A DNA stretch of 16,577 nt from Flavobacteriales bacterium (GTDB lineage: Bacteria > Bacteroidota > Bacteroidia > Flavobacteriales > Flavobacteriaceae), in the NCBI GenBank assembly GCA_027032855.1, contig JALVLX010000031.1:1-16577 (forward strand), given 5' to 3'. Positions 5,929-13,411 of the stretch are shown piece by piece; the first letter of the stretch is position 1; the number at the start of each line of letters is the position of its first letter. The notes under the pieces are model-generated. The model saw nothing but the letters and a program-made list of their open reading frames with translations. It was not told the origin of the DNA and did no database searches. A program made the translations under genes and the position numbers.

Positions 5929-7464
5929 ATGGAATTACCGGAAAAGAAAGAAAAAGTATTGGTTAATCAACCGCAAAAAACGACAGGTTTACCACAAGCC
6001 AAAGTGCCCCCGCAAGCTATTGATTTGGAAAAAGCTATTTTGGGTGCCATGATGATTGACAAACGCGGGGTAGATGAGGTTATAGAGTTAGTTGAGGCTG
6101 AAACATTTTATTTGCCTGAACATCAAGAGATTTTTGCTACAATCAAGGATTTGTTTCAACAAGGAAAACCTATTGATATTCTGACTGTTAGAGAAGAATT
6201 GCTTAAGCGTGGTACGTTACAACAAGTAGGAGGAGAGTATTACTTAATAACTTTATCTAACTTGGTTGCCACTGCTGCACATGTTGAATATTATGCTCGT
6301 ATCGTCTTACAAATGTATGTCAAACGCCGTTTGATTGAAATTTCAAACGAAATTATTGAGAAAGCTTACGACGAAACAGTTGATGTACTTGATTTGCTTG
6401 ATAAAGCTGAAGAAGAATTGTTTTTAGTTTCACAAGGTAGTTTGAAAAATGATAGTAATGAAGTTAAAAATGTGGTTTCAGATGTTAAAAAGCAATTGGA
6501 AGAGCTGGCAAAACTGGAAGGTTTGAGTGGTATTTCTACCGGTTTTCCTTCTTTAGATGATTATACATCGGGGTGGCAAAAAGGTGATTTGATTATCATT
6601 GCGGCTCGTCCGGGTATGGGTAAAACCGCTTTTGTATTGTCAATGGCGCGAAATATGGCTGTGGACCATAAGGTGCCGGTCGCCATTTTTAACCTTGAAA
6701 TGACTTCAGACCAGTTGGTAAAACGTTTGTTTGCCATTGAAACGGAAATTCCTGCTTCAAAATTTCGTAGTGGAAAATTATCGGATATGGAATGGACTTT
6801 GCTTAACAATAAAATGAGCAATATTTCTGAAGCGCCATTATTTATCAACGATTCGAGCATGTTGTCTGTTTTTGATTTGCGTTCTCAAGCCCGAAAACTA
6901 AAAAGAACACACGATATTGGTATTATCATTATCGATTATTTACAATTGATGACAGCGCAACTTAATAACAAATCCGGAAACCGTGAGCAAGAGATTTCAA
7001 CTATTTCGCGTAACTTAAAATCCTTGGCAAAAGAGTTGAATATCCCGATTATTGCCCTGTCGCAGTTGTCGCGTAAAGTAGAAGAACGTTCTGACAAATC
7101 CGGGCATAAGCGCCCGCAATTGTCAGATTTGCGTGAATCGGGAGCTATTGAGCAAGATGCTGATATCGTGAGTTTTATATACCGACCTGAGTATTACAAA
7201 ATTGAATTGTGGGAAGATGATACGCCTACACAAAACCAAGCGGAATTTATCATTGCAAAACACCGTAATGGTAAAACAGGTGAGATTAAAATGAGATTTG
7301 ATACCGAATTCGGACGTTTTTCAGAACTCAATGCTTTAAGAGAATTTACAATGGAATCAAAAATGAATGAGGTTAGACCTAATGATACGATTAGTGTTGA
7401 CAATTTTGACCCCTATACACCCGGAACACAAGATACACAAGATGAAAGTGGACTTCCCTTCTAA
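5929..7464 (+). CDS. dnaB: Replicative DNA helicase DnaB
   Basis: A 511-residue hexameric 5'-to-3' helicase that unwinds DNA at the replication fork. The DnaB N-terminal primase-contact domain spans about 27-130 ('PPQAIDLEKAILGAMM' start). A helical linker follows (about 131-195), then the RecA-like motor with Walker A ARPGMGKT at 226-233, Walker B ending at Asp336 in 'IIIIDYLQL', the 'ALSQLSRKVEER' segment at 376-387 and the 'LRESGAIEQDAD' motif at 401-412. The acidic, unconserved tail ends in GLPF. The frame is open back to a TTG at 5902, but that extension has no family support and ATG 5929 gives the normal beginning. No intein is present. Its last 23 bases overlap the start of the next gene. 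Confidence 0.98.
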   Translation: MELPEKKEKVLVNQPQKTTGLPQAKVPPQAIDLEKAILGAMMIDKRGVDEVIELVEAETFYLPEHQEIFATIKDLFQQGKPIDILTVREELLKRGTLQQVGGEYYLITLSNLVATAAHVEYYARIVLQMYVKRRLIEISNEIIEKAYDETVDVLDLLDKAEEELFLVSQGSLKNDSNEVKNVVSDVKKQLEELAKLEGLSGISTGFPSLDDYTSGWQKGDLIIIAARPGMGKTAFVLSMARNMAVDHKVPVAIFNLEMTSDQLVKRLFAIETEIPASKFRSGKLSDMEWTLLNNKMSNISEAPLFINDSSMLSVFDLRSQARKLKRTHDIGIIIIDYLQLMTAQLNNKSGNREQEISTISRNLKSLAKELNIPIIALSQLSRKVEERSDKSGHKRPQLSDLRESGAIEQDADIVSFIYRPEYYKIELWEDDTPTQNQAEFIIAKHRNGKTGEIKMRFDTEFGRFSELNALREFTMESKMNEVRPNDTISVDNFDPYTPGTQDTQDESGLPF

Positions 7465-8716
7465 ATATTTAGTAACCATCGTCACATTGTTGATAGTTTG
7501 GCAGACAAGTTTTGCCAAATTTATCTTTATACCCATGGATGAGAATCAACACAACCATCTCAAAGCTTACGGTATTGTTTACAAAGCTTTGCAACAACAT
7601 ATTAAAGTCAAATGGTTGCTCAATTATCGTGGTGGTTCGTTTTTAATCCCTTATGATGAGCAAATCAAAGAGGAATGTCAAATTAGAGGTGTTGATTTTG
7701 AACTGATTACAGAAGATCAAGCCGTTCAAATTTTGAAAGAAATCAGTTCACCTTCCCGGAATATGGAAGCGGTTATCCTTGAAAAAGCACCGAAAATAGC
7801 TGTTTATTCTCCCAAAGATAAGGCGCCTTGGGACGATGCTGTTACTATGGTATTATCTTATGCCGAAATACCTTATGATGTGGTTTACGACGAAGAAGTT
7901 TTGAATGATAAGTTGTTGAAATATGATTGGTTACACTTGCATCACGAGGATTTTACCGGTCAGTACGGACGTTTTTATGTCGCTTACCATACAGCGCCAT
8001 GGTATATCAAACGCAAGAAAGAATTAGAAGCCTTGGCACATCGTTTGGGTTTTAACAAAGTGTCACAATTAAAACTGGCTGTTGCCAAAAAAATACGGGA
8101 TTATGTAGTAGGTGGCGGTTTTATGTTTGCCATGTGTTCAGCTACTGATTCATTTGACATTGCTTTGGCAGCCGACGGTTTTGATATTTGTGAGCCGATG
8201 TTTGATGGCGACCCGTCCGAACCCGGATACCAATCAAAATTGAATTATAACAAAACCTTTGCTTTTACGGATTTTATTTTGGAAGCCAATCCCATGGTCT
8301 ATGAATTTTCAAATATCGATACGACAACCAAACGAAAAATACCTAAGGAAACAGACTATTTTGAACTAAATGAGTTTTCTGCCAAATGGGATCCGGTGCC
8401 TACCATGTTAACCCAAAATCATACGATGATGGTTAAAGGCTTCATGGGGCAGACCACAGCTTTTGACCGGAAATTAATCAAACCGAATATCATTATTTTG
8501 GCTGAAAATAAAATTAACGGTGAAGCCCGTTATATTCACGGTGTTAAAGGGAAGGGGATGTTTACGTTTTATGGCGGACATGATCCCGAAGATTACAGTC
8601 ACCGCGTTGGTGACCCAAAAACGGAATTGGATTTACACCCGACTTCTCCGGGGTTCCGTTTGATTCTCAACAATGTATTGTTCCCTGCTGCTAAAAAGAA
8701 ACATAAGAAAACATAA
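7442..8716 (+). CDS. Exported protein of unknown function, Bacteroidota 'asparagine synthetase B'-like, possible GATase/ThuA-like fold
   Basis: A 424-residue protein with an N-terminal signal peptide (hydrophobic 9-21, probable cleavage after 'TSFA', residue 25), so it works in the periplasm or beyond. The opening 'FIFIPMDENQHNHLKAYG' and 'WLLNYRGGSFL' match a Bacteroidota family often labelled asparagine synthetase B, but none of the glutaminase Cys1 or ATP pyrophosphatase motifs of AsnB is present. The middle holds 'GGGFMFAMCSATDS' (224-237), like the nucleophile elbow of class I glutamine amidotransferases, with Cys232; 'FYGGHDPED' near the end (377-384) offers His380. I infer a GATase/ThuA-like fold with hydrolytic activity; substrate unknown. 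The frame is open upstream, but ATG 7442 is the start that yields a signal peptide; it overlaps dnaB by 23 bases. A strong terminator follows directly. Confidence 0.8.
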   Translation: MKVDFPSKYLVTIVTLLIVWQTSFAKFIFIPMDENQHNHLKAYGIVYKALQQHIKVKWLLNYRGGSFLIPYDEQIKEECQIRGVDFELITEDQAVQILKEISSPSRNMEAVILEKAPKIAVYSPKDKAPWDDAVTMVLSYAEIPYDVVYDEEVLNDKLLKYDWLHLHHEDFTGQYGRFYVAYHTAPWYIKRKKELEALAHRLGFNKVSQLKLAVAKKIRDYVVGGGFMFAMCSATDSFDIALAADGFDICEPMFDGDPSEPGYQSKLNYNKTFAFTDFILEANPMVYEFSNIDTTTKRKIPKETDYFELNEFSAKWDPVPTMLTQNHTMMVKGFMGQTTAFDRKLIKPNIIILAENKINGEARYIHGVKGKGMFTFYGGHDPEDYSHRVGDPKTELDLHPTSPGFRLILNNVLFPAAKKKHKKT

Positions 8717-8747
8717 AAAAAAGCTGCCCTTTTGAGGCAGCTTTTTT
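8717..8747. terminator. Bidirectional intrinsic terminator
   Basis: AAAAAAGCTGCC (8717-8728), a seven-base loop (8729-8735) and GGCAGCTTTTTT (8736-8747) form a perfect 12-pair stem flanked by an A-run and a T-run. It lies directly after the plus-strand exported-protein stop and 16 bases beyond the minus-strand lipoprotein stop, so it can end transcripts from both convergent units. Confidence 0.93.
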
Positions 8748-8763
8748 ATAAATAATATTCTTA

Positions 8764-9822
8764 TTAAAAATTAAAGCCAATATCACCCGGAATGATACCA
8801 ACATTTTTTTGATTGATTAAGTGGCCGTCTGATAAATCATAAACAGAAATGAAGCCTTCTTGTTGATAATCAGCAGCATCGGCAATGTATAGTTTGCCTT
8901 TATAAGCTTCCATGTTATAAAGCATACCATTATAAGACATAAATTCGGATGTAGGTAAGGCTGTATCGCCGGTATTCATTTTATACACTTTATCGTTTAA
9001 ATAATAGTACAGATTGTCACCTGACAAGCTTAGAAATCCGGGGTGTTCAGTTGTAGCAAAGTCAAAAGTAGCTTCGATATTAAAATTATTATTAATATCA
9101 ATTTTGTATAATTGACCGGCTGTTTCTGCACCTGTCCAATCAGGCTCTCCGCCACACATAACCCATAAATAGTTATCTTTCACAACTAATGAGTTGGGAC
9201 GATCGCCTACAGTAATAACACTGACTATTTGTTTTAAAACCAAGTCATAAACAGATACTTTGTTATTGGTACCCCATGCGCCTTTGTGTGCAATGAACAG
9301 GTAATCGTCGCTTTTTGACATTTTTTCAGGACCTAAATCTACGGCAACCTGCCCGGTAACTTGGTCATTGTCGGTATTGACAATAGCCAAATAATCATCA
9401 GTATCGTCAGAAGTGTCACCCCAGCAAGAAACCAAAGCAGTGTGCGAATCTATAGCTTCAAAATATCTGGGATTGGTCAAACCACTCGAAATCGTAGCAA
9501 CACGTTCCATGGTGTCGTCTTCGGTAACTTCAATTTTGCTTGAGCCTGTTACAACAATATAAGCTTTACCATTACTAAACCCGATGGATTGTGCTTGATC
9601 ACCGAGTGCGGTACTGTTGACTGTTTGAAAAATGTCATTGCTGACCTTTGAAAAATCCTGATCCCCAAAGCTGAGGGTAGCATTGCCTTGAGAAAAGTTT
9701 CCTTCGTTGACAACAAAAACGCCTGAGGCAAATTCTCCTACAGGTTCTGTTGTTTTTTCTTTTTTACAAGCTGAAAGGCTAATAATCAGCGCAAAAGCTA
9801 AAAATAAATTGATTTGTTTCAT
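8764..9822 (-). CDS. btuG: BtuG-like surface lipoprotein, beta-propeller (DUF5074/YncE type)
   Basis: A 352-residue lipoprotein with lipobox 'SLSAC' (Cys19) followed by a charged stretch KKEK. The mature part has repeated propeller-blade patterns: 'GVFVVNEGNF' (34-43), 'NGKAYIVVTGS' (near 105), 'VGDRPNSLVVKDNYLWVMCGG' region (about 200-220), 'LSLSGDNLYYYLNDKVYKM' region and 'YKGKLYIADAADY'. This is the DUF5074/YncE-like layout of Bacteroides BtuG, the surface cap that binds cobalamin very tightly and hands it to BtuB. It lies 6 bases downstream of a BtuB-like receptor controlled by a cobalamin riboswitch, which makes the B12 role likely. The symbol is assigned on family plus context; the vitamin-binding residues cannot be checked by eye. 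Other YncE-like lipoproteins bind other ligands, so the ligand is inference. Confidence 0.82.
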   Translation of the reverse strand: MKQINLFLAFALIISLSACKKEKTTEPVGEFASGVFVVNEGNFSQGNATLSFGDQDFSKVSNDIFQTVNSTALGDQAQSIGFSNGKAYIVVTGSSKIEVTEDDTMERVATISSGLTNPRYFEAIDSHTALVSCWGDTSDDTDDYLAIVNTDNDQVTGQVAVDLGPEKMSKSDDYLFIAHKGAWGTNNKVSVYDLVLKQIVSVITVGDRPNSLVVKDNYLWVMCGGEPDWTGAETAGQLYKIDINNNFNIEATFDFATTEHPGFLSLSGDNLYYYLNDKVYKMNTGDTALPTSEFMSYNGMLYNMEAYKGKLYIADAADYQQEGFISVYDLSDGHLINQKNVGIIPGDIGFNF

Positions 9823-9828
9823 AGTATT

Positions 9829-11646
9829 CTAAATTTTAAAGTTTAATATAAGTTCGTAATATCTTCCCGGTTGTGGACGGGACGGTATATTTTCGTAATA
9901 TGTATTCAATAGATTGTTGATGTTAAATTGGAAATTGATATGTTGATTGTAATTGTGGCTCAAAGATAAACTATGTATCTGATATGCCGGCAAATATTTT
10001 GTATTTGTTGTGGTTGTATATATTTTGCCTTGATATCTGTAGAGATAGCTTAAGGCGTAAGTTTTGTAGGTTATATTGAATATATTTAAGCCGGTTAATT
10101 GCGGTGTGTATGGTAAAAACTTCTGATTAGCACGATTAACAGCCCGATTATAGTTGATGTTTGTTTGATTGCTAAAATGTAATTTGTCGTTGATTTTCAA
10201 CGTTTTGCGTGCAGATAACTCAATGCCGGAATAACGAACTGATTCAAAGTTTTCAGGATGCCAATATTGATTTTGTCCGAGTATCCATTTGATTAAATTT
10301 TTACTGTCAATATAGAAAAAAGACAAGTGCGCTTCAATTTTTCCGTTATTAAAATCATAGCCTGCATCAGTGCTGTAGCTTGTTTCGGGGTGTAAATGTG
10401 GATTGCCCCCCGGTGTCCAATACAAGTCGTTGAAAGTGGGTAACCGGAAGTTTTTTGACACATTAAAACGCAGTTGGTGATAATTGTGAAAGCTATAATC
10501 CATTTCTATGGCACCGGTCAACGGAATGGTCATCGTGTTGTTAAAATCATGTCGTATTTTCAACTTGTAGTAAAAATTGTTCAAGTGATGGGACCATATT
10601 AAAAAAGTAGCAAAATTAGTCCTGATATGTTTACCTATATTGTCTCCTGTACCGTATTGTCTTGATATTTCATTCCCGATCAGAACATTATAAGGTTTTT
10701 GTAAACCGAAGTTTAAGAAGTTTTTAGCTAAATAAGTTTGTGCGGCACTATGACTGTTTCCGGGCAAATGTTTGTTGAAAAAATATTTATAATCTTCATG
10801 TAAATAAGCAACTACGGAATGACTTGTAAAATGCTTGGTTTGCCAAAGCCAACCGCTTAATATATTTGTGTTTGCAGTAAATAATTCAGCATTTTGAGAC
10901 ATGTAAAGTGTCCGGGAAGTCTCTCTGTCCAGTTTTGAAAATTTTGATTTAATATATAACTGATGCCGTTGAAATTTAACGCCGTTTATCAATGAAAAGT
11001 CCCAACCTTGATAGCTTCCGTTTTCATTTTTGATATCGTATCCCGGATAGGGATAGTCATTTGTTGATTTTTGAATTTGAAAACCTAATTTTTTATAACT
11101 TTTATTATTGCTATTAACGATTTTAAAGCGATTTAAGCCGGTGTTAAAACTGCCTATTTTGGTATGATTTGACAAGCTGAATTTGTTTGAAAAAGTAATT
11201 TTGTCATTTAAAAAAATGGCGCCACCGATGGCACCACTGCCGAAAGTCACGCTACTACCACCTTTTTTGATAAAAATTTCATCAAAGCTACCGGGTGAAC
11301 ATGTATTCAAATCCGTTTGTCCGTTGAGAATGGAATTGATGGGGATACTGTTCCATACAATTTGTGAATGTGTAGCTCCTGTACCTCTCAATGAAATACC
11401 TGCCAGCATACCTTTGCCGTATTCTCTAATAAAGATTGAGGTGTTTCGGTTTAAGAGTTCCGTTAGTGAGGAAGTTTTAGCCGGAGATGTGGGGAGGGGT
11501 GTAATGGCGTATGATTTATATACCGCTTTACTTGATACCTTTTCAATAAGAACAGAATCCAAAACATAGTTATTCAGCGACGTATTTTGTCCGGAAACCA
11601 ATTGTGAAACCGTTATACACAATGACAATATCAACAAATGTTTCAT
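9829..11646 (-). CDS. btuB: BtuB-like TonB-dependent cobalamin receptor
   Basis: A 605-residue outer-membrane receptor, about BtuB length. It has a signal peptide (1-19, ending 'LVSG' before Gln20), a TonB-box-like 'DSVLIEKV' at 30-37, and a plug domain (about 50-150) with 'SLTELLNRNTSIFIREYG', the 'ISLRGTGATHSQIVWNSIPIN' region and 'GGSSVTFGSGAIGGAIFL'. A 22-strand-type barrel follows, rich in aromatic alternating strands and ending in 'ILNFKI', with a terminal aromatic pattern for BAM recognition. Its extracellular loops are modest. It takes cobalamin or a related corrinoid across the outer membrane using TonB energy. Ligand assignment rests on the cobalamin riboswitch in its leader and the BtuG-like partner 6 bases downstream. 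BtuF, BtuC and BtuD are not in the window. A GGAGG lies 16 bases before the ATG, inside the riboswitch expression platform. Confidence 0.9.
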   Translation of the reverse strand: MKHLLILSLCITVSQLVSGQNTSLNNYVLDSVLIEKVSSKAVYKSYAITPLPTSPAKTSSLTELLNRNTSIFIREYGKGMLAGISLRGTGATHSQIVWNSIPINSILNGQTDLNTCSPGSFDEIFIKKGGSSVTFGSGAIGGAIFLNDKITFSNKFSLSNHTKIGSFNTGLNRFKIVNSNNKSYKKLGFQIQKSTNDYPYPGYDIKNENGSYQGWDFSLINGVKFQRHQLYIKSKFSKLDRETSRTLYMSQNAELFTANTNILSGWLWQTKHFTSHSVVAYLHEDYKYFFNKHLPGNSHSAAQTYLAKNFLNFGLQKPYNVLIGNEISRQYGTGDNIGKHIRTNFATFLIWSHHLNNFYYKLKIRHDFNNTMTIPLTGAIEMDYSFHNYHQLRFNVSKNFRLPTFNDLYWTPGGNPHLHPETSYSTDAGYDFNNGKIEAHLSFFYIDSKNLIKWILGQNQYWHPENFESVRYSGIELSARKTLKINDKLHFSNQTNINYNRAVNRANQKFLPYTPQLTGLNIFNITYKTYALSYLYRYQGKIYTTTTNTKYLPAYQIHSLSLSHNYNQHINFQFNINNLLNTYYENIPSRPQPGRYYELILNFKI

Positions 11647-11655
11647 AAAATAATT

Positions 11656-11695
11656 AACCTTTCCTCCGAAGGTATTTAGTTTTTGGTTAAAGGTT
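11656..11695 (-). promoter_or_regulatory. Putative riboswitch expression platform before btuB
   Basis: On the minus strand, ACCTT (11673-11669) and AAGGT (11661-11657) can form a 5-pair hairpin with GGAGG (11667-11663) in its loop. The AAAGGTT segment (11662-11656) can instead pair with AACCTTT (11695-11689), which overlaps the 3' side of riboswitch stem P1. The two folds exclude each other, so ligand-stabilised P1 could favour the hairpin that hides the ribosome site. No terminator T-run is seen, which points to control of translation. Inferred by hand pairing only. Confidence 0.5.
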
Positions 11696-11854
11696 TAGCA
11701 GGTCTCCTGGCTTGCGTCTTATGTTTTGCCTTCCCGTCTTCTTGGAGACAGTGGCGTGAGATAAACATAAGCTGTTTAGCTTACAGTTGCGGGGACAGCT
11801 TAGGATTTGCACCTAATTCCCTTTTCATTCCGGTTTAAAACGGAAACTAAACCG
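11692..11854 (-). promoter_or_regulatory. Cobalamin riboswitch (AdoCbl class)
   Basis: Read on the minus strand, the conserved elements come in order: AAAAGGGAA (about 11825-11817), GGTGCAAATCC (11813-11803), GCTGTCCCCGCAACTGTAA (11799-11781), GCCACTG (11755-11749), GGGAAGG (about 11735-11729) and the B12 box AGCCAGGAGACCTGC (11712-11698). Stem P1 closes between CGGTTTAG (11854-11847) and CTAAACC (11698-11692). Binding of a cobalamin normally lowers expression of the downstream gene, here btuB-btuG. The 3' end lies 46 bases before the btuB ATG. Confidence 0.97.
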
Positions 11855-11857
11855 TTG

Positions 11858-11865
11858 CAAATTTA
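11858..11865 (-). promoter_or_regulatory. Candidate -7 promoter box for the riboswitch-btuB-btuG transcript
   Basis: TAAATTTG on the minus strand matches TAnnTTTG and lies so that transcription would begin at or within a few bases of the first strand of riboswitch P1. That placement supports it. No clear -33 element is visible in the A/T-rich sequence upstream. Confidence 0.5.
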
Positions 11866-11975
11866 AAAATTAAAATTAAATTATCGATGCTTTTTGATTT
11901 TTTTTGAAAATACGTATTTGTGGTTTGACATTATATATTAACGGAACAATTTTTTTCAATATCAAGCATATTTTC

Positions 11976-11983
11976 TATCTTTG
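11976..11983 (+). promoter_or_regulatory. Candidate -7 promoter box for the LUD-cdsA-psd unit
   Basis: TATCTTTG is an exact TAnnTTTG match 31 bases before the LUD-protein ATG. The stretch 11647-12014 as a whole holds, from left to right, the btuB leader, the cobalamin riboswitch, the btuB promoter box and this divergent promoter; nothing else is seen in it. Confidence 0.45.
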
Positions 11984-12014
11984 TATCAATATTTTAAGTT
12001 TTTAAGAAAATAAT

Positions 12015-12593
12015 ATGGATTTTTTTAAGCGTATATTTCCGTCCAAGTCTAAAAAATACGAAGCGTTTGATGAAGAACAAGAAACGGTCGAAACGGATAA
12101 TATGCCATTAGATGAACTTTTTGTGTTTAATTATAAACAAAAAGGCGGGGCATTTTTTTATCCGGAAGATATGGATGATTTTAAAAACAGTTTATTACAA
12201 CTTTTAAAATATTTGGATGCTGAAAACTTTATTGTTATTGAGCCTACATATTTACGATTTTTGAAAAAAATACAGATACCGGCCACTGGTCATCTGGATA
12301 AAAATGGTGTTTTATTGGGTGGTTGTGAAGCACTTATTGCCAATGAAGGCGCTATCATGACAACCGCTACACATACCGGCGAGTATAGAAATCAAGAGTT
12401 ACCACAGCGTCGTGTTATTATCGCATTGTCAAATCAAATAACACCAAATAAGTCGCAAGCATTGACTGAAATTAACAATAAATATGAAAAACCGCCTGCA
12501 AATATTCAAACAATGAGTATATTTGCCAAACCAAAAAATGATCTATCGGGGAACAGGTGGTATGAAACCTATTTATTCCTGATTGAGAATTGA
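12015..12593 (+). CDS. LUD-domain protein (LutC/YkgG-like), function unknown
   Basis: A 192-residue cytoplasmic protein without signal peptide or membrane segment. Its centre resembles the LUD domain of lactate-utilisation proteins LutB/LutC: 'VLLGGCEALIANEGAIMTTATHTG' region (99-122), then 'PQRRVIIALSNQI' (130-142) and a C-terminal 'MSIFAKPKNDLSGN' to 'YLFLIEN' (167-192), where LutC-like proteins have the aspartate/glycine-rich loop. No iron-sulfur ferredoxin cysteines (as in LutB) and no lutA or lutB gene are nearby, so a lactate role is doubtful. It is the first gene of a unit with cdsA (30 bases on) and psd. In many Bacteroidota a similar LUD protein sits beside cdsA, suggesting a membrane-lipid or envelope link, but this is inference. 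The first 30 residues are basic then acidic and probably disordered. Confidence 0.75.
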   Translation: MDFFKRIFPSKSKKYEAFDEEQETVETDNMPLDELFVFNYKQKGGAFFYPEDMDDFKNSLLQLLKYLDAENFIVIEPTYLRFLKKIQIPATGHLDKNGVLLGGCEALIANEGAIMTTATHTGEYRNQELPQRRVIIALSNQITPNKSQALTEINNKYEKPPANIQTMSIFAKPKNDLSGNRWYETYLFLIEN

Positions 12594-12623
12594 GGTAAGT
12601 TTAACAAACAACACAAAATATAA

Positions 12624-13406
12624 ATGAACGAGCTTATAAAACGGACTTTTTTCGGTTTTTTGTACGCTTTGAGCGTTATTTTGGCTTTGCAAGCTTATTC
12701 TTGGACAGCTGTTTTACTGGGGCTTTTTTTGGTTTTAGGTTTACGTGAATTTGCTACACTGACGGGCTTGCCATACAAAACTGTCTTGTTACCTGCTTTG
12801 TTCATTTTTCTTACTTCATTTTTGTATCATTATACCGGCATTGAGCTTAAAGTGGTTAATGTAGCCGGAGCTTTCACTTTATTTGTTCTATTCGTACCTT
12901 TTATTTATTTTATCTTCGATAAATTGAATTTGAATACATTAGAGCTGTTATATTTAGGTGTTTTTTATTTGGCGCTTCCGTTTTCTTTAGCATTAGGAAT
13001 TGACAGTAAACTGTTACTATCCATATTTTTTATCATTTGGGCATCGGATAGTTTTGCATATTTGACCGGAAAAAATTTTGGAAAACATAAATTGGCCGAA
13101 AAAATTTCACCTAAAAAAACCATTGAAGGAGTAGTGGGAGGATTAGCAGGCGGTTTGGTTACGGCTTTTATAATTTTCATGTATAGCGGATGGCAATTTA
13201 ATTTAAATTTGCAGCAGTTTTTTATTTTAACATTTATTATTGTTATTTTTGGTACGCTGGGAGATTTGTTGGAATCGCGTTTTAAGAGATTGGCAAATGT
13301 CAAAGATTCCGGTAACATTATTCCCGGACACGGCGGTATTTTAGACAGATTAGACAGTTTTATTTTGGCTGTACCATTTGTCTATATTTATTTATTAATC
13401 ATCTGA
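12624..13406 (+). CDS. cdsA: Phosphatidate cytidylyltransferase (CDP-diglyceride synthase)
   Basis: A 260-residue integral inner-membrane enzyme converting phosphatidic acid and CTP to CDP-diacylglycerol, the branch point of phospholipid synthesis. Several membrane segments are evident across 10-180 and near 195-212. The signature near the C-terminus is complete: 'SRFKRLANVKDSGNIIPGHGG' stretch (from 218) continuing to 'DRLDS' (241-245), containing the catalytic/metal-binding Lys-Asp and Asp residues. An earlier conserved piece, 'WASDSFAYLTGKNFGKHKL' (139-157) followed by 'SPKKTIEG' (162-169), is also present. Length is normal. Psd begins 5 bases after its stop, so these two phospholipid enzymes are made together. 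Phosphatidylserine synthase, the step between them, is not in the window. Confidence 0.97.
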   Translation: MNELIKRTFFGFLYALSVILALQAYSWTAVLLGLFLVLGLREFATLTGLPYKTVLLPALFIFLTSFLYHYTGIELKVVNVAGAFTLFVLFVPFIYFIFDKLNLNTLELLYLGVFYLALPFSLALGIDSKLLLSIFFIIWASDSFAYLTGKNFGKHKLAEKISPKKTIEGVVGGLAGGLVTAFIIFMYSGWQFNLNLQQFFILTFIIVIFGTLGDLLESRFKRLANVKDSGNIIPGHGGILDRLDSFILAVPFVYIYLLII

Positions 13407-13411
13407 TTTTT

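Noticed and set aside
7367..7441. Longer start for the exported protein, deep inside dnaB
   Set aside because: It would bury the signal peptide behind 25 polar residues and lengthen the overlap to almost 100 bases.
11183..11569. Antisense open frame of 128 codons within btuB
   Set aside because: It is the reverse of the strongly conserved plug domain; its composition is explained by the codons of the receptor.
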